A DNA stretch of 5,001 bases, from contig DASSNT010000019.1 of the NCBI GenBank assembly GCA_035701285.1, forward strand, positions 1 to 5,001. Reading direction: 5' to 3'. Shown in pieces: positions 1 through 5,001 of the stretch. A program made the position numbers and the translations under genes. This DNA is from DASSBR01 sp035701285. Lineage in GTDB: Bacteria; Pseudomonadota; Gammaproteobacteria; Natronospirales; DASSBR01. The notes beneath the pieces are model-generated. The model ran no database searches, was not told where the DNA came from, and was given only the letters and a program-made list of their open reading frames with translations. Each line of letters opens with the position of its first letter. Within the stretch, counting starts at the first letter, position 1.

Positions 1-510
1 TACGCTGATGCCGCGCGGCTTGAGGTCCATCGCCAGCGACTTGCCCGCTGCGTTGACTGCGGCCTTGGACATGCGATAGCCGTAGCTGCCGCCGGAGCTG
101 TTGTCTTCGATGGAGCCCATGCGGCTGGTGATGATGCCGACCTTGCTGCCCTCGCTCATCAAGTCCAGCAGCGCCTGCGTGACCAGGATCGGACCGATGG
201 CGTTGACGTCGAATTGATGGCGGATGTTTTCGATGGCCTCGTCGTCAATCTCGCCCAGCGTTTGCTTGCTTAGCACGCCGGCTACATTGACGAGTATGTC
301 GATCTTCGTGCCGTTCAGTTGCTGACGGAGGCGCTCGGCGTCTTTCAGCCTGCTTACGTCTATCCTTTCTACTATGCGTACGTTGAGCTGTTTGAGGTCT
401 TCGGACGGCTTGCGGCAAACAGCGACGACTTCGTGGCCGCGGACCTTGACCTGGCGGCACAATTCCAGGCCGATGCCGCGGTTGGCGCCTGTGATTACAT
501 AGGTTGACAT
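1..510 (-). CDS. Short-chain dehydrogenase/reductase (SDR), N-terminal 170 residues, truncated by window edge
   Basis: This is an NAD(P)-dependent oxidoreductase of the classical SDR superfamily, expected to be cytoplasmic; its substrate cannot be read from the sequence. The frame is open from an ATG at 510 to the window edge. Visible motifs, in order: a Rossmann dinucleotide loop TGANRGIG (residues 7-14), NVAG (75-78, a variant of NNAG), the conserved Asn of DVNA (N103), a likely catalytic Ser in ITSRMG (S129), and the catalytic pair YRMSK (Y145, K149). The sequence still visible ends at PRGISV, where the substrate-binding part begins; families of this type are usually about 220-250 residues long. 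The overall look, with a TSRMGSI segment and a short SGG spacer before YxxxK, resembles the C-factor/sniffer-like carbonyl reductase group. That subgroup is inference. The start is supported by AAAGGAGTG with AGGAG six bases upstream of the ATG. It is divergent from glpK. Residues 44-80 use codons unlike the rest of the window (ATA, AGG, GTA, CTA). Confidence 0.93.
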   Translation of the reverse strand, partial: MSTYVITGANRGIGLELCRQVKVRGHEVVAVCRKPSEDLKQLNVRIVERIDVSRLKDAERLRQQLNGTKIDILVNVAGVLSKQTLGEIDDEAIENIRHQFDVNAIGPILVTQALLDLMSEGSKVGIITSRMGSIEDNSSGGSYGYRMSKAAVNAAGKSLAMDLKPRGISV

Positions 511-549
511 TGCTCACTCCTTTGACTGATGGAACTAAGCGGCGTGTGA

Positions 550-562
550 GGTTATTGTAACC
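550..562. repeat. Perfect short inverted repeat in the SDR/glpK divergent spacer
   Basis: GGTTA-TTG-TAACC is a perfect 5 bp inverted repeat with a 3-base centre. It ends five bases before the glpK ATG and overlaps the candidate minus-strand -10 box. Its position would suit an operator acting on the SDR promoter, or a small hairpin at the glpK translation start. A 5 bp arm can arise by chance, so function is unproven. Confidence 0.4.
554..559 (-). promoter_or_regulatory. Candidate -10 box for the SDR gene
   Basis: Read on the minus strand this is TACAAT, one mismatch from TATAAT. It would start transcription near 547 and leave a leader of roughly 37 bases before the SDR ATG at 510. No good -35 is seen at 16-18 bases upstream (GAGAAT at a 17-base spacer). 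A promoter here would lie inside the inverted repeat at 550-562. Prediction by eye only. Confidence 0.25.
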
Positions 563-567
563 AGCCA

Positions 568-2058
568 ATGAACTTCATTCTCGCCATTGACCAGGGCACG
601 ACCGGCACGACCGTGCTGGTATTTGACGGCGACGGCAATGTGCGCACGCGGATTTGCTGCGAATTTACCCAGCACTATCCGCAGCCCGGCTGGGTCGAGC
701 ACGACCCGGACGAAATTATCGATGTCACGGTCAAAGCGGTTGCCGCGGCACTGGCGGAAACCGGCGTCGCGGCGGGCGACATTCGTGCGGTCGGCATCAG
801 CAATCAGCGTGAAACCGTGGTGCTGTGGGACCGGGCGACGGGCGCGCCGGTGGCGCCGGCGATTGTCTGGCAGGATCGGCGCACGGCCGACTTTTGCGAG
901 ACGTTGAAGCACGGCGGCCGCGACGTACTGATCCAGCGCAAGACCGGGCTGGTGATCGACCCCTACTTCTCCGCGACGAAGCTGGCGTGGCTGCTCGACC
1001 ACCACGATGGACTGCGCGCGCAGGCGGAGCGCGGCGAGTTGGCCTTCGGCACGATCGATGCCTGGCTGTTGCATCGGCTGACCGGCGGCGCGGTGCATGC
1101 CACTGATGAAACCAATGCCTCGCGCACGCTGCTTTACGACATTCGCGAGCGGCGCTGGGATGACGAGCTGCTGGCCCTGTTCAACATCCCGGCCGCCGTG
1201 CTGCCGGCCGTTGCGCCGTCGGCGCATGTGTTTGGCGAAACCGATCCTGACATTCTGTGTGGCATTCGCGCGCCGATTGCCGGCGTGGCCGGCGACCAGC
1301 AGGCGGCGCTGTTCGGGCACGGCTGCAATCGCGCGGGGCTGGCCAAGAACACCTACGGCACCGGCTCTTTTCTGCTGCTGAATACCGGCAGCGAGGCCAT
1401 CGCCAGCCGCGAACGGCTGCTGACGACCAGTGCGTGCGGATTGAACGACGGCGTCCAATACGCGCTTGAGGGCGCGATCTTTACTACCGGCGCGGCGGTG
1501 CAATGGTTGCGCGACGGGCTCGGGATGATCAAAACCGCCGCGGAAACCGAGGCGCTGGCAGCCTCGGCACCGAACAACGGCGGTGTGTACTTCGTGCCGG
1601 CGCTGGCGGGACTTGGCGCGCCGCACTGGGATCCGCAGGCGCGCGGCCTGCTGATCGGCCTGACCCGCGGCACCGGACGGGCGCAGGTGGCGCGCGCGGT
1701 GCTGGAAAGCATTGCCTATCGCACCCGCGATCTGACGCTGGCGATGGAGCGCGAGTCGGGCGTGGCGCTGACGGCGTTGCGCTGCGACGGTGGTGGGTCG
1801 AATAACGGCTTCTTGATGCAGTTTCAGGCCGACATGCTGGGCGTGCCGGTCGAGGTGCCGGAGCTGACCGATGTGACGGCGCTGGGGGCGGCGTGTCTGG
1901 CCGGTATCGGGAGCGGGTTCTGGTCGCCGGATGAGGCGCCGTTTGCCGATCGGCTGCCGATGCGGCGCTATGAGCCGGCGATGCCGGATGTGGCGCGGGA
2001 TGCGCTTTACGAGCGGTGGCTGGATGCTTTGGCTCGGGCGGGGAATTGGGCTGTTTAG
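568..2058 (+). CDS. glpK: Glycerol kinase (FGGY carbohydrate kinase family)
   Basis: The enzyme phosphorylates glycerol with ATP to sn-glycerol 3-phosphate in the cytoplasm, trapping imported glycerol for catabolism and lipid synthesis. The 496 residues match the usual length of about 500. The FGGY N-terminal domain (about 3-250) has the phosphate loop DQGTTGTT (8-15), PGWVEHDP (40-47), glycerol contacts R81-E82 in NQRET, W101 in VWQD, Y133, and the catalytic Asp D243 in GDQQAALFG. FGGY signature 1 fits at 133-145 and signature 2 at 360-380. The C-terminal domain holds YGTGSF (263-268) and the nucleotide loop DGGGSNNG (407-414). ATG 568 is the first start after an in-frame TGA at 547-549, but no good Shine-Dalgarno is present; GAGG lies 16 bases away. 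Oddities: the Arg that follows DQGTTSS in E. coli GlpK is Thr15, the glycine-rich fructose-1,6-bisphosphate loop is not conserved, and the C-terminal IIA-Glc-binding segment is absent. No glpF or glpD lies next to it here. Confidence 0.95.
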   Translation: MNFILAIDQGTTGTTVLVFDGDGNVRTRICCEFTQHYPQPGWVEHDPDEIIDVTVKAVAAALAETGVAAGDIRAVGISNQRETVVLWDRATGAPVAPAIVWQDRRTADFCETLKHGGRDVLIQRKTGLVIDPYFSATKLAWLLDHHDGLRAQAERGELAFGTIDAWLLHRLTGGAVHATDETNASRTLLYDIRERRWDDELLALFNIPAAVLPAVAPSAHVFGETDPDILCGIRAPIAGVAGDQQAALFGHGCNRAGLAKNTYGTGSFLLLNTGSEAIASRERLLTTSACGLNDGVQYALEGAIFTTGAAVQWLRDGLGMIKTAAETEALAASAPNNGGVYFVPALAGLGAPHWDPQARGLLIGLTRGTGRAQVARAVLESIAYRTRDLTLAMERESGVALTALRCDGGGSNNGFLMQFQADMLGVPVEVPELTDVTALGAACLAGIGSGFWSPDEAPFADRLPMRRYEPAMPDVARDALYERWLDALARAGNWAV

Positions 2059-2098
2059 GGCTTTGCCAATCTGGGGCGTGATGTAGCCCGAGCGTTGC

Positions 2099-2139
2099 CA
2101 TCCATGGCCCATGGATTCCGGCTTCCAAGCCGGAATGAC
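2099..2139. repeat. Compound palindromic dispersed-repeat element
   Basis: Two palindromes abut and share two bases. ATCCATGG-C-CCATGGAT (2100-2116) has perfect 8 bp arms. ATTCCGGCTT-CC-AAGCCGGAAT (2115-2136) has perfect 10 bp arms. The second, followed by GACA, belongs to the widespread ATTCCGGC...GCCGGAATGAC repeat type found between genes in many proteobacteria (recalled, not searched). Flanking TGTAGCCCGAGCGTTGC (2082-2098) may be part of the same unit. No T-tract follows on either strand, so it is not a standard intrinsic terminator, although it is the only strong hairpin after glpK. Confidence 0.75.
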
Positions 2140-2218
2140 AAGAGTGGCGGAATCGTGCTGGCTTATTGTCGTTTGTTCCCGTAGACTGCGCGTCCTTGTT
2201 GCGGCGCTTTCCGGTCTG

Positions 2219-2246
2219 CTGCCCCGCAAGCCTCTCTTCATATAAC
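2219..2246 (+). promoter_or_regulatory. Candidate sigma-70 promoter for rhlE
   Basis: TATAAC at 2241-2246 matches five of six bases of the -10 consensus. CTGCCC at 2219-2224 is a weak -35 (three of six) with a 16-base spacer. Transcription would start near 2253 and give a leader of about 50 bases before the rhlE ATG. It stands out as the most AT-rich hexamer in an otherwise GC-rich gap. Prediction by eye only. Confidence 0.35.
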
Positions 2247-2302
2247 TGCCTGGACCGGCTCGGCATCAAACTGCCGCGCAGGCGGATTCAGGAAAACTCT
2301 CT

Positions 2303-3601
2303 ATGCCATTTTCTTCGCTCGGCCTGTCGGCCGAACTTTTGCGTGCCGTGTCCGAACAGGGCTACGACGAACCGACCCCCGTGCAGGCACAGGCCATTCC
2401 GGTGGTGCTGGAAGGCCACGATCTGCTGGCCGCCGCCCAGACAGGCACCGGCAAAACTGCCGGCTTCACGCTGCCGTTGCTGCAACGCCTGATGGCGATG
2501 CCGTTCAACGGCCCGCGCCGCGGCAAGCCGGTGCGTGCGCTGATTCTGACCCCGACGCGCGAACTCGCCGCGCAGGTCGGCGACAGCGTGCAGACTTACG
2601 GCAAGCACCTGCCGCTGACGGCGGCGGTGATTTTCGGCGGTGTGAACATCAACCCGCAGATCGCGCGCCTGCGCCGCGGCGTCGATATCGTCGTCGCCAC
2701 GCCGGGCCGGCTGCTCGACCATGTGCAACAGCGCACAATCGACCTCGGCCATGTCGATATTCTGGTGCTCGATGAAGCCGACCGGATGCTCGACATGGGA
2801 TTCATCCGCGACATTCGCCGCATCCTCCGGCTGCTGCCTGCCGAGCGCCAGAACCTGCTGTTCTCGGCAACGTTTTCGAAGGAGATCCGGCAGCTCGCGA
2901 ACGATCTGTTGAAGCAGCCGAAGACGGTTGACGTGTCGCCGCGTACGCTGACGGCGGATCGCGTCAACCAGCGTGTGCACCCGGTAGATAAAGGACGTAA
3001 ACGCGCCCTGCTCTCGCATCTGATTCGCGACGAGCAATGGGGCCAGGTGCTGGTGTTTACGCGCACCAAGCACGGCGCGAATCGCTTGAGCCGGCAGCTC
3101 GAAACCGACGGCATTCAGGCGGCCGCCATTCATGGCAACAAGAGCCAGGGTGCGCGCACCCGCGCGCTGGCGGATTTCAAGGACAACCGGATTCAGGCGC
3201 TGGTGGCGACCGACATTGCCGCGCGTGGCCTCGACATTGACCAGTTGCCGCACGTGGTGAACTTCGAACTGCCGAACGTGCCGGAGGATTACGTGCACCG
3301 CATCGGGCGCACCGGCCGCGCGGGCAGCGCGGGCGAAGCCGTCTCGCTGGTGTCGGTCGATGAAGCCAAGCTGCTGAAAGATATTGAACGGCTGTTGAAG
3401 CGGCAGTTGGATAGAGTCGTCGTCGACGGGTTCGAACCCGATCCCAATGCCGTACCCGAACCGGCCGCCAAACCTGCCCCGCGCGGGCGGCCGGCACGGC
3501 ATTCGCAGAACGGCAACAGCGCCCATGGCCGCCCCGCCGGCTCGTCCGGCCGCAAGCGCCGTTCCGGCCGCGGCCGCGGCGCGAAGCAAACCAGAGACTA
3601 A
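2303..3601 (+). CDS. rhlE: DEAD-box ATP-dependent RNA helicase, RhlE type
   Basis: This is a superfamily 2 helicase that unwinds short RNA duplexes using ATP. RhlE proteins act in the cytoplasm in ribosome maturation and RNA turnover, often with the degradosome and in the cold; that role is known for the family, not shown here. It has 432 residues against about 450 for E. coli RhlE, and its start (FSSLGLSAELLRAVSEQGY) is close to that protein. All core motifs are intact: Q motif PTPVQ (24-28), motif I AQTGTGKT (45-52), Ia PTRELA (84-89), Ib TPGR (133-136), II DEAD (157-160), III SAT (188-190), IV VFTRTK (251-256), V ATDIAARGLDI (302-312), VI HRIGRTGRAG (332-341). Residues from about 379 form a disordered, Pro/Arg/Gly-rich basic tail ending RKRRSGRGRGAK, a typical RNA-binding extension. 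The Shine-Dalgarno AGGA lies nine bases before the ATG. The gene is separated from its neighbours by repeat-containing gaps, so it is probably transcribed on its own. Confidence 0.93.
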   Translation: MPFSSLGLSAELLRAVSEQGYDEPTPVQAQAIPVVLEGHDLLAAAQTGTGKTAGFTLPLLQRLMAMPFNGPRRGKPVRALILTPTRELAAQVGDSVQTYGKHLPLTAAVIFGGVNINPQIARLRRGVDIVVATPGRLLDHVQQRTIDLGHVDILVLDEADRMLDMGFIRDIRRILRLLPAERQNLLFSATFSKEIRQLANDLLKQPKTVDVSPRTLTADRVNQRVHPVDKGRKRALLSHLIRDEQWGQVLVFTRTKHGANRLSRQLETDGIQAAAIHGNKSQGARTRALADFKDNRIQALVATDIAARGLDIDQLPHVVNFELPNVPEDYVHRIGRTGRAGSAGEAVSLVSVDEAKLLKDIERLLKRQLDRVVVDGFEPDPNAVPEPAAKPAPRGRPARHSQNGNSAHGRPAGSSGRKRRSGRGRGAKQTRD

Positions 3602-3658
3602 CCCTTGGTCTTTGCCGGGCGGCGGGGCTTGTGCGGTACACTGGTTGCGGCTTTTATC

Positions 3659-3692
3659 CCCTCACCCCAACCCTCTCCCTGAGGGAGAGGGT
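3659..3692. repeat. Dispersed-repeat hairpin (CCCTCACCCCAACCCTCTCCC type) upstream of ftsH
   Basis: CCCTCACCCCAA is followed by CCCTCTCCCT-G-AGGGAGAGGG (3671-3691). The arms are perfect and extend to 11 bp through A3670 and T3692. This unit is a common intergenic repeat in proteobacterial genomes (recalled, not searched). It is unrelated to the repeat after glpK. The hairpin ends ten bases before the ftsH Shine-Dalgarno and, if transcribed, would sit in the ftsH leader. No T-tract follows on either strand, so terminator function is not indicated. Confidence 0.75.
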
Positions 3693-3700
3693 GCAAGACG

Positions 3701-3706
3701 AAAGGA
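3701..3706 (+). promoter_or_regulatory. Shine-Dalgarno that fixes the GTG start of ftsH
   Basis: AAAGGA lies six bases upstream of the GTG at 3713. The ftsH frame has a TGA at 3680-3682 and no ATG, GTG or TTG between it and 3713, so this site and the GTG decide the start together. Confidence 0.8.
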
Positions 3707-3712
3707 ATTTTC

Positions 3713-5001
3713 GTGGCACAGGACAAGGACCCGTCCGGCGGCCAGAAACCGGACCCGCAACAGTATCAACCTTCCTGGACGCGCTGGCTGCTATGGCTGG
3801 TAATTTCGGCGGTAGTGGTCGGCGTCTGGTTCTATGCCGGCCAGAACCGTCAGCAGCCGACGCAGGAACTGTCTTACACCGCGTTCAAGCAACAGGTGCG
3901 CAGCGGCGACGTGCAAAGCGTCACCATTGAAGGCCAGCATGTGCGCGGCGAGTTGAAGGCCGCGAAGAACAAGCCGGCCGTCTTCACCACCACGCTGCCG
4001 CCGATCAGCGACCCGCAGTTGATGCAACTGCTGGAACGCAACAACGTGACGATCACCGCGCGCACCGAAGAAGCCTCGATCTGGGCGCGGCTGCTGATCG
4101 GCATCGTTCCGTGGATTCTGCTGATCGCGCTGTTCTACTGGGGATCGAAGAAAATGCGCGAGCGCATGGGCAGCGGCGACGGCGGTGGCGGGCTGTTTGG
4201 CATGGGCAAGTCGCGCGCCAAGCGCGTGCAGAAGATCAATACCAACGTGACGCTGGGCGATGTGGCCGGCTGCGAGAACGCCAAGCGCGACGTCAAGGAA
4301 ATCATAGATTTTCTGAAGGAGCCGGCGCGCTATCACAAGCTGGGCGCGAAGCTGCCCAAGGGCATTCTGCTGATGGGCCCGCCCGGCACCGGCAAAACGC
4401 TGCTATCGAAAGCGGTGGCCGGCGAGGCCGACGTGCCGTTCTTCAGCATCAGCGGCTCGGAGTTCGTCGAGATGTTTGTCGGCGTCGGCGCCTCGCGGGT
4501 GCGCGACATGTTTGCGCAGGCGAAGAAGGAATCGCCGTCAATTATTTTCATCGACGAGATCGACTCGATCGGCCGCGCGCGCGGTGCGGGCCTGGGCGGC
4601 GGACATGACGAACGCGAGCAGACGCTCAACCAGATCCTGTCGGAGATGGACGGCTTTTCACCGCGCGAGACGGTCATCGTGATGGCAGCCACCAACCGAC
4701 CCGACGTGCTCGACCCCGCCCTGCTCCGGCCCGGCCGCTTCGACCGCAAGATCACCTTCGAGCTGCCGGCGCGCGCGGCCCGCGAAGCCATTCTCCGAAC
4801 TCACGGCCGCAAGCTGCCGCTGGCAGACGACGTCGATTTTGACGCCCTCGCCGGCCGTACCGCCGGCATGTCGGGCGCGGACCTCGCCAACGTGGTGAAC
4901 GAGGCGGCGATGCTCGCGGGGCGCGAACGTCACGACGAAGTCCACATGGTCGATTTCGACAATGCGTACAACCGCATCGTGCTGGGCGCGCAACGCGAAG
5001 A
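3713..5001 (+). CDS. ftsH: ATP-dependent zinc metalloprotease FtsH, N-terminal 429 residues, truncated by window edge
   Basis: FtsH is a membrane-anchored hexameric AAA+ protease that extracts and degrades misfolded membrane proteins and some cytoplasmic regulators. Visible parts, in order: a polar Pro/Gln-rich cytoplasmic N-terminus of about 22 residues, transmembrane segment 1 (about 25-41), a periplasmic domain (about 43-123), transmembrane segment 2 (about 126-143), a Gly-rich linker (153-163), then the AAA+ module. That module has Walker A GPPGTGKT (222-229), the pore loop MFVGVG (254-259), Walker B IIFIDEID (277-284), and the second region of homology ATNRPDVLDPALLRPGRFDR (326-345) with R339 and R342 as arginine-finger candidates. 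The window ends roughly 15 residues before the expected HEXXH zinc site, so protease activity cannot be confirmed. The start is GTG with AAAGGA six bases upstream, after an in-frame TGA. Odd points: the N-terminus is longer than in E. coli FtsH, and the usual LPDxxGR reads LPARAAR (351-357). It may be a paralogue of the housekeeping copy. Confidence 0.93.
   Translation, partial: MAQDKDPSGGQKPDPQQYQPSWTRWLLWLVISAVVVGVWFYAGQNRQQPTQELSYTAFKQQVRSGDVQSVTIEGQHVRGELKAAKNKPAVFTTTLPPISDPQLMQLLERNNVTITARTEEASIWARLLIGIVPWILLIALFYWGSKKMRERMGSGDGGGGLFGMGKSRAKRVQKINTNVTLGDVAGCENAKRDVKEIIDFLKEPARYHKLGAKLPKGILLMGPPGTGKTLLSKAVAGEADVPFFSISGSEFVEMFVGVGASRVRDMFAQAKKESPSIIFIDEIDSIGRARGAGLGGGHDEREQTLNQILSEMDGFSPRETVIVMAATNRPDVLDPALLRPGRFDRKITFELPARAAREAILRTHGRKLPLADDVDFDALAGRTAGMSGADLANVVNEAAMLAGRERHDEVHMVDFDNAYNRIVLGAQRE

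Noticed and set aside
319..507. 62-codon plus-strand frame opposite the SDR gene
   Set aside because: The minus strand here encodes the SDR cofactor loop and NVAG motif with a strong ribosome-binding site; the plus frame is a shadow.
2115..2136. Intrinsic terminator for glpK
   Set aside because: The hairpin is strong, but GACAAGAG follows instead of a T-tract, and the sequence matches a dispersed-repeat type.
535..2241. 568-codon open frame on the minus strand, antisense to glpK
   Set aside because: It is in phase with glpK codons and stays open only because glpK has no in-frame TTA, CTA or TCA codons, as expected at high GC. Its product is an Arg/Gln/His-rich sequence with no motif, and its N-terminal VIPAWKPESMGHGW is the translated repeat at 2099-2139.
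2288..3589. 433-codon open frame on the minus strand, antisense to rhlE
   Set aside because: It has the same cause: it shares codon boundaries with rhlE, which lacks TTA, CTA and TCA codons. The product shows no recognisable domain, while the sense frame carries every DEAD-box motif.
3540..3590. GC-rich palindromic run (CGGCCGCGGCCGCGG) at the end of rhlE as a regulatory structure
   Set aside because: It encodes the Arg/Gly-rich tail of RhlE, and the repeated Arg and Gly codons explain the pattern.
3612..3642. Promoter for ftsH (TTGCCG, 19-base spacer, TACACT)
   Set aside because: The -10 matches four of six bases, the -35 match is limited to TTG and the spacer is long; this is not above chance in a GC-rich gap.
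3791..4336. 181-codon open frame on the minus strand, antisense to ftsH
   Set aside because: The opposite strand encodes the conserved FtsH membrane and AAA+ regions, and the antisense product has no family features.
1..5001. A previously undescribed multi-gene system
   Set aside because: All four genes belong to well-known families, and the gaps are short and hold recognised repeat types. Nothing points to a defence, mobile or biosynthetic cluster.

Overview
This is a GC-rich bacterial window with four protein-coding genes and no RNA gene, CRISPR array or intact insertion sequence that I can see. The proteins resemble those of Pseudomonadota, and both dispersed-repeat hairpins are of types I know from proteobacterial genomes. 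A beta- or gammaproteobacterium is my best guess; the sequence alone does not settle the genus.

Layout. Positions 1-510 (minus strand) hold the first 170 residues of a classical short-chain dehydrogenase/reductase (SDR), whose 3' end runs off the left edge. A 57 bp divergent spacer (511-567) separates it from a complete glycerol kinase gene (glpK, 568-2058, plus). The spacer contains a strong Shine-Dalgarno for the SDR, a perfect 5+3+5 inverted repeat and a candidate minus-strand -10 box. A 244 bp gap (2059-2302) holds a compound palindromic repeat and a possible promoter for rhlE. The RhlE-type DEAD-box RNA helicase follows (2303-3601, plus). A 111 bp gap (3602-3712) holds a second, unrelated repeat hairpin. 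The window ends inside ftsH (from a GTG at 3713, plus), which is cut off just before the zinc-protease domain.

How the genes relate. The three plus-strand genes are co-oriented, but the 244 and 111 bp gaps, each holding a repeat-type hairpin, do not look like a tight operon. Functions are diverse: glycerol phosphorylation, RNA remodelling, membrane-protein quality control and a small-molecule or carbonyl reductase. I read this as a housekeeping region, and I found no convincing new multi-gene system. The points that merit a second look are the divergence of GlpK at an ATP-site arginine and its allosteric loops, an atypical FtsH that may be a paralogue, a repeat hairpin directly upstream of the ftsH ribosome-binding site, and a patch of rare codons inside the SDR gene.
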